Positions 1 to 8,659 of a stretch of DNA of 64,000 bases are shown here, piece after piece. Positions within the stretch are counted from its first letter, which is position 1, and each line of letters starts with the position of its first letter. The DNA comes from Paenibacillus caseinilyticus (GTDB lineage: Bacteria > Bacillota > Bacilli > Paenibacillales > NBRC-103111): NCBI RefSeq assembly GCF_027533645.1, contig NZ_JAQAGY010000012.1, positions 142,976 to 206,975 on the forward strand, given 5' to 3'. Position numbers and translations under genes: made by a program. The notes under the pieces are model-generated. The model made no database searches. It worked only from the letters and a program-made list of their open reading frames with translations, and was not told where the DNA came from.

Positions 1-225
1 GCTGTTCAACCCGGGCTCTCCGACAGACAAACGAAGGCAGCCGCAGTACTCTTACGGGATCTTGACTCTTGGGGAACGAGCCGAAGCGCAGCTTTTTACT
101 TACGACGACAAATCGCCATAATCCCCTCGCACAGTCGAAAGCCGGCCCCCAAAGTCATGCAGCCCATGCAAATCAAGACAAGAAATTGTTCTCAAAAAAC
201 GAATCCAGAGACGGAGGAATGGAAG

Positions 226-567
226 ATGACGAAGTGGAAAGAAATTACAACGAAGGAAGAATGGGAGAACTATTATGAAGGAAGCGGCACCAAGCCGTTC
301 GTGGTCCTGAAGCACAGCACGGCCTGCCCGGTCAGCTTCAACGCACTGCAGGAGTATGAGACCTACCTTGGCAAGACGCCAAGCGAGGATGTGGATTATA
401 TCCTTGTCAAAGTGATCGAGTCCCGTCCGGTTTCGAACCAGATCGCCGAAGAAACCGGCGTGAAGCATGCTTCCCCTCAAGTTCTCTATATCAAGAATAA
501 AGAAACGGTATGGAACACATCGCATTGGGCCATCACGGAAGAGCATCTGACCGCCGTATTGAACTAA
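226..567 (+). CDS. ytxJ: Monothiol bacilliredoxin, YtxJ/BrxC family
   Basis: A 113-residue cytoplasmic thioredoxin-fold protein. The active-site segment HSTACPVS, with the single cysteine at residue 34, matches the TCPxS motif of YtxJ (BrxC), which removes bacillithiol from S-bacillithiolated proteins. The later segment KHASPQVLY carries the cis-proline position of the fold. The ATG at 226 is preferred over an upstream in-frame ATG at 157 because GGAGG lies 8 bases before it and family members start near this point. It is monocistronic as far as can be seen; an unrelated esterase follows after 35 bases. The family is clear; the exact redox partner is inferred. Confidence 0.88.
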   Translation: MTKWKEITTKEEWENYYEGSGTKPFVVLKHSTACPVSFNALQEYETYLGKTPSEDVDYILVKVIESRPVSNQIAEETGVKHASPQVLYIKNKETVWNTSHWAITEEHLTAVLN

Positions 568-602
568 GGCTTGAAGCGGCAGCATAAAGGGAGTGTAAGC
601 CA

Positions 603-1436
603 ATGGGCGTGGTATCGTTTTCGTTTTTTTCGGGGGCTCTCTATGCCCGTAAAGTGTGTCAAGTGTATTTGCCGCGGAGCTATGACGCATCGGAGGATAA
701 CCGGTATCCGGTCATCTATCTGCTGCACGGCTTGAACGGGGATGAGACCTCCTGGACCGTCAAGGGCGGTGCAGAGGAGACGCTCGACCGTCTCATGGCG
801 GACGGCACGCTGAGAGAGAGCATCGTCGTCATGCCGAGCGACGGCGGCTATGGCCACGGCACGTTCTACGTGAACTGGTATGACGGCACAGGCCGGTTCG
901 AGGACTACTTCTTATATGATCTCATGCCGTCGATTGACCGGGAATTCCGGACGATTGCCGACCGGAGCTCCCGGGCGCTGTGCGGCCTCTCGATGGGCGG
1001 CTACGGGGCGATGGTGCTTTCGCTGCGCAATCCCGAGCTGTTCACCGCCGCGTCTTCCATCGCCGGTGCCATGATGTCTACGGGACTCATGACGGATCAG
1101 TTCCTGCGTTCGGAGGTCAGCCGTCTGGTCGGTCCGGTTCACGGGCCGTTTGCCCGGGAGCTCGACCTCCATGTGCTGGCTGCACGCCGGCTTCGCGAAG
1201 AGCTGCGGCCCGAGCTTCACTTCAACTGCGGGGTATCCGATTATTTATACCCGCTGAATTCCGCCTTCAAAGCGCTGCTGGATCAGCTCGGCTATCCGCA
1301 TGAATACATGGAATACGAAGGGGAGCACGACTGGACTTATTTCGGCGGCCACCTGCCGGAGGCCTTGGCATTCATCGAGCGCGCGTTCGCAGGAACGCCG
1401 CTGAACGGAGCGCCTGCCGAATTGAGCCTCGAATAG
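603..1436 (+). CDS. Esterase D-type alpha/beta hydrolase
   Basis: A 277-residue putative carboxylesterase of the esterase D / S-formylglutathione hydrolase-like family. The nucleophile elbow GLSMGGYGA places the catalytic serine at residue 130. An acid is likely in GVSDYLY (about residue 213) and the histidine in GEHDWTYF (about 242). The N-terminal half has the family's YPVIYLLHGLNGDE oxyanion-side segment. No signal peptide is visible, so it is probably cytoplasmic. GGGAG precedes the ATG. The substrate cannot be told from sequence. A 19-bp perfect stem-loop follows the gene. Confidence 0.85.
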   Translation: MGVVSFSFFSGALYARKVCQVYLPRSYDASEDNRYPVIYLLHGLNGDETSWTVKGGAEETLDRLMADGTLRESIVVMPSDGGYGHGTFYVNWYDGTGRFEDYFLYDLMPSIDREFRTIADRSSRALCGLSMGGYGAMVLSLRNPELFTAASSIAGAMMSTGLMTDQFLRSEVSRLVGPVHGPFARELDLHVLAARRLREELRPELHFNCGVSDYLYPLNSAFKALLDQLGYPHEYMEYEGEHDWTYFGGHLPEALAFIERAFAGTPLNGAPAELSLE

Positions 1437-1492
1437 AGAGGTCGTCTGCTATCCGCTCGCAAGAACTTGCTCTATTGGACTCGCATGGATCA

Positions 1493-1545
1493 AAATAAAG
1501 GTATACTCTCCGCCCCATTCCCTGGTGGAGAGTATACCTTTATTT
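1493..1545. terminator. Bidirectional 19-bp hairpin terminator
   Basis: Arms 1493-1511 and 1527-1545 are perfectly complementary over 19 bases with a 15-base loop, with AAATAAA on one side and TTTATTT on the other. It sits between the convergent esterase (+) and cupin (-) genes and can serve both. Confidence 0.88.
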
Positions 1546-1603
1546 GTTGTATTCTTACGGACGAAGCGGCCGAGCATGGCTCGAAGTTAGTTATTCGTCT
1601 TGT

Positions 1604-1933
1604 TTAGTCTACGATGAATAACTTGGCTCCTGTGTTGGTATATGATCTATGTGGATTAGCATCATCAGCCACTTGATAACTGACTCCTGGTGTTAGTTTG
1701 AATTCTCTTCCATCGGATAGTTCGGTATACAGTTCTCCTTCAAGAACTAACAGAACATGGCCCCTATTGCACCAGTGGTCTGCCATATAACCAGGACTGT
1801 ATTCTACCATTCTCACTCTAATATTCCCCAATTCAAATGTCCGCCAATACGCACACCCTTCAATGCCAGGGTGCTCGGTAGCGCTTATTTCACTCCAGTC
1901 GATGGTACAGAATGGAACATCGGTTATTTTCAT
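1604..1933 (-). CDS. Small cupin, DHCW-motif family
   Basis: A 109-residue single-domain cupin. ADHWCNRGHVLLVLEGEL (from about residue 51) carries the D/H/W/C and GH signature of the DHCW-motif cupin family, and PGVSYQVADD plus the C-terminal AKLFIVD complete the beta-barrel. Histidines in the first motif and in NPHRS are candidate metal ligands. Function in this family is not established. It lies 21 bases downstream of the giant regulator gene on the same strand, so it may be cotranscribed with it. Confidence 0.8.
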   Translation of the reverse strand: MKITDVPFCTIDWSEISATEHPGIEGCAYWRTFELGNIRVRMVEYSPGYMADHWCNRGHVLLVLEGELYTELSDGREFKLTPGVSYQVADDANPHRSYTNTGAKLFIVD

Positions 1934-1954
1934 CGTAGGGTCCCCCTCTTATAA

Positions 1955-4900
1955 TCAATACCGGTCGAGCCCTGCAGCCGCCGCCTCGAATGGCGGGCTT
2001 TCGCTGGCGGCCTGTTTGCGCAGCAGAATGGTATGCGTGGTGCCTGCTTCTTCGCAGCGGGTATGCATTTCACCGCCATAGTGATGAAGATAGTTCTGCA
2101 CGATATGCATTCCCAGCGCAGGATGAGGCTCCTCAGCCTTGGGCGGACCGCCCATCGGAACAATCCGGGAGAGCGAATCGTCTTCCGTAGACGAACCCGT
2201 ATGGAAGACCGCCAGGCTATAGTGCGTATCGCTCTCCTCGAGCGTAAGACGGACGATCCGCAGGGGATCATGAGGCGGAACCGCTTCTACCGCAAGCCTA
2301 AGCAGGGTATGGACGATGCTCGAGAAGTAGGGAACCGGAAGGTCCATCCGCTCGAAGAGACACTCCAGCATCCCGTCCACCTGCAGATCGATTTGGGACG
2401 CGAGGCAGACCGGCGACAACTGGCTGAGCACCACGCCCAATACAGGGGAAGCGACGGAATTTACAACGGACTCCTGGACGAGCTCTTTGCACCAATCCGC
2501 GATAAATTGTTTGGCGGCATCGTATTTATTCATGGTCAGCAGGGCGTGAACGGTTTGGACACGATGGATGAGCTCGTGCCGGGCCTTGCGGATGCTCTGC
2601 ATGGTCGCTTCCGATGATTGAACCCAGTGCGCTTCTTCGCCGAGCTGCTGCCGGCTGGCTCTCTCCTGTTCCTGAAGCAGGCGCAGGATGTAATCCTTAT
2701 ACTCCAAGTGGGCGTACCACTTGGTGTTCTCGATCAGCGACGTGACTTCAGCCGCCAGAAGCTTCAGCGTATGGAAGTGCTCTTCGCGGAAGGAACGGCC
2801 GGGCATCCGGTTCTCGAGGTAGAGCAGGCCGATGATCCTGCCGCTCTTGCGGACCGGAAGGCACAGCAGCGAATGCGGCCGGACTTCACGGATATAGGGA
2901 TCCTGGCCGAACAGGCCGCTAGCCGGCGTCTCCTGCAGCAGCAGGGTATCGCCGGTCCGTGCCGCATACTGCACGACCGTAACCGGGACGCTCGTACTCG
3001 TGTCGAGCGGAGCGGAGTGCAGGACGCGGAAGGGATCATGAAGCGACTTCTCCGCTTCCAGGTGGAGCCGCCCGTCTTTGTCAAGCAGGAGCACGCCCTT
3101 GTCGGCGCCCGCATTCTCCAGTACAATCCCCATAATGCTCTCCAGCATATGCTGGAACACTTCTTGATGGGAGAGCGCTGGAAGGTCTTTCATGACGGAA
3201 TCGGCCCCAAGTGCCGCAGCGCCCTCCGGCATGCGCCCAAGCAGACCCGGGTACAGCCTCTCCAGCTGGGCGACCTTGCGGACGCCGCCCCAGCGCTCGT
3301 AGAGACTGCGGGCATCTTGGAGATAGGCTCTTGCGATCTTGAGCCGGCCGGTCCGCAGGTAGAAGATGGCCGCCCTCTCGTTGGCCATCGCCTCCCGGGG
3401 CAGGAACCGGGAACGGGCGGCTGCCTGAACCGCCAGATCATACGCCTCGGCCGCCTGTGTGCGCTGTTCGAGAATCCGGTGGTACTCGGCCCGGAGCAGC
3501 AGATGCAGGTGCCGGTAGTTGCTGGGCGAGTGGTCTGCCCATTTGTTCAAAATCCGAAGGCTCTTGCGGATCCGGTGTTTATACTTCTTCTGTGCCGGGG
3601 CAGAAGCGCTCTCATAGAGGGAGGCGAGTACCATGCCGTATTGAAAATGATGAATCTCGATATGCGGAAAACCGAACATTTGGCTGAGATTCGCTTCCGT
3701 CTCCTCGCACATCCGGAGGGCCTCCCCCAGCTCGTTCATCAGATAGAACGCCTGGATCTGCAGGGAGTAGTACGTATGCACGACGGCCTTGTTGCTGAGC
3801 CCGCGTACGAGCTGGGCTTCCTCGGGCTGCAGCAGTCCTTCGGAGGCACTGTATTCTGCGCTTCCGGGCTGGGAGGCTTTCTCCATGAAACGAATGAACC
3901 GCTGGATAACCGTATAAATCCAGATGACGTCCCGATCCTGTGCCTTATGGACGAATTCCCGGTATTCCTCGGATACCTGCAGCACGTCCGGCAGGGTATC
4001 GCCTTTGAGCAGCTGCATGAAGAAAGAAAAGGCGATCGAATACCCCGCGTAGACGAGATCGCCCGATTCCACGCCGTATTGATATGCTTTGCGCAGATGC
4101 CCGACGTTCGCCTCGATATGCTCGCGGATGTTGTTCGAGAATCCGCCATAGGCAAAGTAAACCTTGCTCTTGATTGCCGGATTCGTATACATGTCGCTGA
4201 GCTGTATGCTGAGCCTGCCGTACTCCCAGCCGGCCTTCAACCGCCCGAACAGCGCGCTGACAATAACGCCATACGTCGAGTAGGCATAAGCCGAACCGTC
4301 CGAATGCCCGTGGGTCAGTGAATAATTGAACATCCGAAGCATGAGGTACACATAGAGATCCGCGTTCAGGAAGTAGGCCGATGGAATGAGATTGACCAGG
4401 AACCGCATGACCGCCTTGTGTTCGGGCTCCGTCATTTGGTAATGGTCGAGCAGATCTTCACGCGAACGCAGGCCGAGATGGAGCTGGGATTTGAACATCT
4501 CGAGAAGAATCCGTCCCTTGCCAATCTTCGGACTCAGCGTCATCCCCAGCAATCTCAGGCCTTGAAGGCCCAGCCGCACGGCTTCCGCATGGTCGCCGAT
4601 ATGCGTATGGAGAATGATCAGGAGCGTATAGACGTCGGCCTTCTCCAGTTTTGTCCTTGAATGGCGCAGGACGATATCGAAGGAAGCCTTCGCTTCGTCG
4701 AACCTGCCGCACAAATACTCGAGTTCGGCCCGCTCGAGCTGGAGCGAATACATAAGCTCGAACCGGGAAGCCCAGTCGCCCGGATCCAGGAGGCGCAGCC
4801 CCTGGACCGCATAACGGTAGGCGGTATCGTAAGCGGAGTTGCCCTTCGCCTTCCGGGCGGCGGCCAGATTCTTCTGGGCGAGCGCGGCTTTCTCCCCGGG

Positions 4901-7087
4901 GTCATGGATTCCCTCGGCGCCGAGATTGAGCTGGTCTGTGACTTCGAAGAGCGGCATATCGTGCTCTTCCTCCGCATAGAGGGCTTGAAGCGTACGCCCG
5001 GTGTGCAGGTGAATCCGTTGTTTGTCTTCTTCGGAGAGCAGGGAATAGACGGCTTGGTAGACGCGGTCATGCATGAATTTGTAAGAACTCCCCGCGGATC
5101 CTGCGGCTTCCCTGCGGCCGCCCCCCACTTGGAGAAAGAGGCTGTCATCGACGGCTCTCACCAGCAGGGCGGTTATGCTCTCCTCGTCGAGTCCGGTAAC
5201 GAGCGCCAGAACCTCCGGTGTGAACTGCTGGCCGATACAGGCGGCGTGCATGAGCAGGTGCTGCATGGACTCGCTTAACCGGCGGATCTTGCCCATCATG
5301 AAATCCACTACGTTGTCGGTAATGTGAAGCTCCTTGATCCGTTCGGTATCCCACTCCCAGCTGTAGGCCCCTTGGTCGAACCGCAGCAGCTGGTGGTCGT
5401 ACAGCGAGCGGAAGTACTGCTTCGTGAAGAAGGGATTGCCCTTCGTCTTGCTCATCATGAGTCCGGCCAGCTCACGGGGATCCTGCTTCGCAGGCCGGAG
5501 CGTGTCTTCCAGCAGCCGGGCAATGTGGGACTCGCTGAGCGGCTCCAGCCGGATCTCCAGGGGGGCGCTGCGGCTGCGGCCGAGCTTATCCAGCAGGGAA
5601 TGGAGCGGGTGCGTGCCTATCACCTCCCGGTCGCGGTATGAACCGATGAAAAGCAGGTGGAGGCTCGGCAGGCCAAGGAGAAGCTCCGCAATCAGCTGCA
5701 GGGAGGCCGGGTCAGCCCACTGCAGGTCGTCGAGGAACAGAACCAGCGGGTGTTCCTGCGACGTGAAGACGCTCACGTACTGCCCGATCGTCAGAACAAA
5801 ACGGTTGTGCATCTCGGCGGGGGGCAGCTTCGGAAGCGGCGGCTGCGTTCCGATGACCGCTTCGATATCGGGATTCATCTCGGTGAGAATCTGTCCGTTC
5901 GGTCCCACGGCCTGCAGAATCCGCTGCCGGCATATCTCGAAATCGCGGGGGGAGAGCTGGTGCAAATGCTGGAGCAGCCCCCTGCCCACCTGACGGATGG
6001 CATAGTACGGCGACTCCCGTTTGTATTGGTCGAATTTGCCTTGCACGAACAGGGCGGTGCCCTGCACGATGCCTTTCTGGAACTCGTGGATCAGATACGA
6101 CTTGCCGATGCCGGAGAGTCCGGAAACGAATACACTCTCAGCCTGTCCGGTAAGGCAGCGGGCATAGGCTTCACGAAGGAGTCGCAGCTCCCGCTCCCGG
6201 CCATAGATCGTCTCGGAGATCAGGAAGGGGTGCGCCGTATCCGCGGAGCCGATCGCGAACGCTTCAATCGTGCCGCCGGACTTCAGCATGCCGAGGCACC
6301 GCTCCAGATCACGCTGCAGGGCATAGGCGCTCTGGTAGCGTTCGCCGGGGACCGGGGCAAGCAGGCGGCCTAAGATGTCCCCCAGCGTACCGTTCAGGGG
6401 AGCAGCAGGCTTCGAGTGGAGGCGGTCCCCGCCAGGCAGCGTACCGGTAAGCATGCGGTGAAAAAGCACGCCAAGGCTGTACAGGTCGGTGCGGTAATCT
6501 ACTGCGGCGCCGGTGGGGCCGTGCAGCTCCGGTGCCAGATACGCGAGACAGTCGGCGCCGGCCGGATATTCCGGCCCTGCAGCTGCAGCGGTGAGGGCGT
6601 TCCGGTAGGTCAGGCTGTGAAGCTCCGTCAGCCGGACGGCCGCCTGCCGGAAATCCACGAAGAAGGCATACGGCGACAGGGCGGTATGGGCCAAGTGGAG
6701 GCCGTGCAGCTGCCGCAGGGCATCTGTCATGAGGAGGGCGAGCTCCAGGAACGGAGCAGGCTCCATAGGGGAGGATGCCAGCAGCGACGTCAGCAGCTCT
6801 CCGTCCGTCTCCTCGGTCACAAGGGCGGGGGCTCCCCGGAAGGAGGCAAGGGCTATCGGCAGCAGGAGCGCCGGCGCCTCCGACAGGCGGCCGCCTCTCT
6901 CCAGTTCCAGTGCCAGCAGCTGCGCTTCCCGGGGGGTGTTGTATTCCGGTTTCAGCACTTTGACGAGACGCTTCGGTCCGCCAGCTTCTTCGGTACGGTA
7001 CCATATGGCGGATGCCGTTTCGTCCAGCCGCTCTGCGGCGCCTTCGTTCAAGTTCAAAGCCACGAGATATTCCTCCGATTCGGGCAC
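1955..7087 (-). CDS. PknK-like kinase/ATPase/GAF/Spo0B-type sensor regulator
   Basis: A 1710-residue cytoplasmic multidomain signalling protein. Domains in order: protein-kinase-like fold (about 1-265), AAA/STAND ATPase (about 285-620; Walker A GLSGIGKS near 320, Walker B LVLFLDDLQWAD near 450), a long helical TPR-like region (about 680-1240), GAF (about 1295-1450), a coiled coil, then a histidine-kinase-like end with a SPOB_a-type helix RHELIHRVQTVHALL (about 1495-1550) and an ATPase-like fold. The layout matches the family annotated as trifunctional Ser/Thr kinase / ATP-binding / sensor histidine kinase. Both kinase modules look degenerate: the HRD position reads AHTALSP, no DFG is evident, and the C-terminal N box lacks its asparagine (LLRLAVEAV). 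It may act as a scaffold or phosphotransfer protein rather than a kinase. No membrane segment is seen. Confidence 0.85.
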   Translation of the reverse strand: MPESEEYLVALNLNEGAAERLDETASAIWYRTEEAGGPKRLVKVLKPEYNTPREAQLLALELERGGRLSEAPALLLPIALASFRGAPALVTEETDGELLTSLLASSPMEPAPFLELALLMTDALRQLHGLHLAHTALSPYAFFVDFRQAAVRLTELHSLTYRNALTAAAAGPEYPAGADCLAYLAPELHGPTGAAVDYRTDLYSLGVLFHRMLTGTLPGGDRLHSKPAAPLNGTLGDILGRLLAPVPGERYQSAYALQRDLERCLGMLKSGGTIEAFAIGSADTAHPFLISETIYGRERELRLLREAYARCLTGQAESVFVSGLSGIGKSYLIHEFQKGIVQGTALFVQGKFDQYKRESPYYAIRQVGRGLLQHLHQLSPRDFEICRQRILQAVGPNGQILTEMNPDIEAVIGTQPPLPKLPPAEMHNRFVLTIGQYVSVFTSQEHPLVLFLDDLQWADPASLQLIAELLLGLPSLHLLFIGSYRDREVIGTHPLHSLLDKLGRSRSAPLEIRLEPLSESHIARLLEDTLRPAKQDPRELAGLMMSKTKGNPFFTKQYFRSLYDHQLLRFDQGAYSWEWDTERIKELHITDNVVDFMMGKIRRLSESMQHLLMHAACIGQQFTPEVLALVTGLDEESITALLVRAVDDSLFLQVGGGRREAAGSAGSSYKFMHDRVYQAVYSLLSEEDKQRIHLHTGRTLQALYAEEEHDMPLFEVTDQLNLGAEGIHDPGEKAALAQKNLAAARKAKGNSAYDTAYRYAVQGLRLLDPGDWASRFELMYSLQLERAELEYLCGRFDEAKASFDIVLRHSRTKLEKADVYTLLIILHTHIGDHAEAVRLGLQGLRLLGMTLSPKIGKGRILLEMFKSQLHLGLRSREDLLDHYQMTEPEHKAVMRFLVNLIPSAYFLNADLYVYLMLRMFNYSLTHGHSDGSAYAYSTYGVIVSALFGRLKAGWEYGRLSIQLSDMYTNPAIKSKVYFAYGGFSNNIREHIEANVGHLRKAYQYGVESGDLVYAGYSIAFSFFMQLLKGDTLPDVLQVSEEYREFVHKAQDRDVIWIYTVIQRFIRFMEKASQPGSAEYSASEGLLQPEEAQLVRGLSNKAVVHTYYSLQIQAFYLMNELGEALRMCEETEANLSQMFGFPHIEIHHFQYGMVLASLYESASAPAQKKYKHRIRKSLRILNKWADHSPSNYRHLHLLLRAEYHRILEQRTQAAEAYDLAVQAAARSRFLPREAMANERAAIFYLRTGRLKIARAYLQDARSLYERWGGVRKVAQLERLYPGLLGRMPEGAAALGADSVMKDLPALSHQEVFQHMLESIMGIVLENAGADKGVLLLDKDGRLHLEAEKSLHDPFRVLHSAPLDTSTSVPVTVVQYAARTGDTLLLQETPASGLFGQDPYIREVRPHSLLCLPVRKSGRIIGLLYLENRMPGRSFREEHFHTLKLLAAEVTSLIENTKWYAHLEYKDYILRLLQEQERASRQQLGEEAHWVQSSEATMQSIRKARHELIHRVQTVHALLTMNKYDAAKQFIADWCKELVQESVVNSVASPVLGVVLSQLSPVCLASQIDLQVDGMLECLFERMDLPVPYFSSIVHTLLRLAVEAVPPHDPLRIVRLTLEESDTHYSLAVFHTGSSTEDDSLSRIVPMGGPPKAEEPHPALGMHIVQNYLHHYGGEMHTRCEEAGTTHTILLRKQAASESPPFEAAAAGLDRY

Positions 7088-7180
7088 TTCATTCCCTTTA
7101 TTGTACTTTCACCGTGTAGCAGAAGCAACCGCCAAACCATCCGAATCCCCTTGGTGATTCGTCCAAGAGGGCTGCGGATT

Positions 7181-7208
7181 TTTCAAGCAGGCGCCGTTTC
7201 GCTATAAT
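7181..7208 (+). promoter_or_regulatory. Candidate sigma-A promoter for the TIGR01777 gene
   Basis: A perfect TATAAT (7203-7208) follows TTTCAA (7181-7186) after 16 bases. The -35 box is weak. The site lies 40 bases upstream of the next start codon and faces it. Confidence 0.4.
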
Positions 7209-7247
7209 GAAAGGGAAGACGGAGGGAAAAGATCGGAGGAGTGCCTG

Positions 7248-8150
7248 ATGAAAGTCGCTATTGCCGGCGGGACCGGGTTCATCGGCGGGCATTTGACCCG
7301 GTATTATACGCAGCGGGGGACGGAGGTTATCCTGATCTCAAGATCTTCCCGCGAATCGGATGACAGGCTGGTAAGCTATGTTACCTGGTCAGAGCTCGAG
7401 CAGGACGCGTCCATGCTCGAAGGGGCTGACGCCATCATTAATCTCGCGGGCGAGTCGATCAACCAGCGGTGGACAGCAGCGGCGAAGGCCCGCATTCTGC
7501 AGTCGCGCCTCGATTCCGTCCAGAGGGTAGGGCGCATCGTGCAGCGGCTGGAGCGCAAACCCGTTCTTGTCAATGCATCCGGCATGTCGGTATACGGCTT
7601 GTCGGAGACCGAATCGTTCACGGAGGAGAGTCCGCACCGGCTGGATCACTTTCTGGCCGAGGTTGTCGAGAAATGGGAAGCCGAGGTGGGCAGGGTGCCT
7701 GCTGCGCGCACCGTGATGCTGCGTGTAGGGGTTGTGCTCGGCAACGACGGCGGCGCCTATCCGAAGATGCGGCTGCCGTTCCTCTTCGGCGCAGGCGGAC
7801 GGATCGGAAGCGGCAGGCAATGGCTCTCGTGGATCCATGTGGATGATATGGTCCGGCTTATCGATTACTGTGTATCGAACAGGCAGATGCAGGGGCCAGT
7901 CAACGCCACAGCGCCGGAGCCGGTGAGGAGTGACAGCTTCGGGCGGAGCCTGGCGAAGGCGATGGGCCGGCCGTACCTGTTCCCGGTGCCGGCATTTGTG
8001 ATGAAGCTGGTATTCGGCGAGATGTCGATGCTGCTGCTCGAGGGACAGCGGGTACTGCCGCAGGCGGCGCTGAAGGACGGATTCCAATTTACCTATCCGG
8101 CCATCGACGAGGCGCTGCGCCATCTGGTGCAGACGGCCAAAGGAGGATAA
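7248..8150 (+). CDS. TIGR01777-family NAD(P)-dependent epimerase/oxidoreductase
   Basis: A 300-residue short-chain dehydrogenase/epimerase relative (YfcH/YfhF type). The Rossmann motif GGTGFIGGHL lies at residues 7-16. Family landmarks are INLAGESINQRW, NASGMSVYG, LRVGVVLG and SWIHVDDMV, and the C-terminal DUF1731-like segment ends in FTYPAIDEAL. The reaction is unknown. GGAGG lies 7 bases before the ATG. The next small gene begins 10 bases after the stop, so the two are probably cotranscribed. Confidence 0.87.
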   Translation: MKVAIAGGTGFIGGHLTRYYTQRGTEVILISRSSRESDDRLVSYVTWSELEQDASMLEGADAIINLAGESINQRWTAAAKARILQSRLDSVQRVGRIVQRLERKPVLVNASGMSVYGLSETESFTEESPHRLDHFLAEVVEKWEAEVGRVPAARTVMLRVGVVLGNDGGAYPKMRLPFLFGAGGRIGSGRQWLSWIHVDDMVRLIDYCVSNRQMQGPVNATAPEPVRSDSFGRSLAKAMGRPYLFPVPAFVMKLVFGEMSMLLLEGQRVLPQAALKDGFQFTYPAIDEALRHLVQTAKGG

Positions 8151-8160
8151 GGAGGCACCT

Positions 8161-8487
8161 ATGCTGATCTATGGAAGTACGGACATTCACGAGCTCCGCT
8201 TCGAAGAGTTCACAGCCCGCGCGGAACGCCGCGACGAGCAGTGGATCGACGTGGAGGTCGAATTTAAGGTGGCCGGGCCAAGCGCTGTGCCGGACGGCAT
8301 CAGCCGTCTGGGCGCGCTGCTGGTCTGCACGGCCCGCGGGGATATCGCGGAGATCGCCCCGCAGGACGAAGGGCGGGACTGCGAGTTCCAGTTCACGGAG
8401 AGCGAGAAGAGCCAGCTGCGCGAGTATTACGAGCGCGAAGTGAGAGCGTTGGTTCTGCAGGAGGCTGCGGGGCGCAGCGGAGCGTGA
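8161..8487 (+). CDS. Conserved hypothetical small acidic protein
   Basis: A 108-residue soluble protein with no signal peptide or membrane segment. I do not recognise a domain. It is acidic, with alternating short strands (IDVEVEFKV) and a C-terminal helix (SEKSQLREYYEREVRALVLQ). AGGAGG lies 6 bases before the ATG, and the gene follows the TIGR01777 gene by 10 bases and ends at a rho-independent terminator. Operon position is the only functional hint. Confidence 0.75.
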   Translation: MLIYGSTDIHELRFEEFTARAERRDEQWIDVEVEFKVAGPSAVPDGISRLGALLVCTARGDIAEIAPQDEGRDCEFQFTESEKSQLREYYEREVRALVLQEAAGRSGA

Positions 8488-8506
8488 CACCCCGCCTCCG
8501 TTATTC

Positions 8507-8540
8507 CCGGTTCCACGGCAGCGTGGTACCGGTTTTTTTT
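8507..8540 (+). terminator. Rho-independent terminator
   Basis: Arms 8507-8517 and 8522-8532 (11 bases, one mismatch) are followed by eight T residues. It ends the two-gene TIGR01777 operon. Confidence 0.88.
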
Positions 8541-8659
8541 GTGTGCGCAGTGTAAAGAAAATATTAACAAAGTTGGGTTCTGATTACATGGATGGTCCGC
8601 TGGGGTAATACAGGCTAGTTCGTAAATTTCACGCATGCGAAAGAAGGAGTGTGAAACAG

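Noticed and set aside
2618..4321. 567-codon plus-strand frame inside the giant regulator gene
   Set aside because: Shadow of the minus-strand 1710-residue gene; no start signal and no domain.
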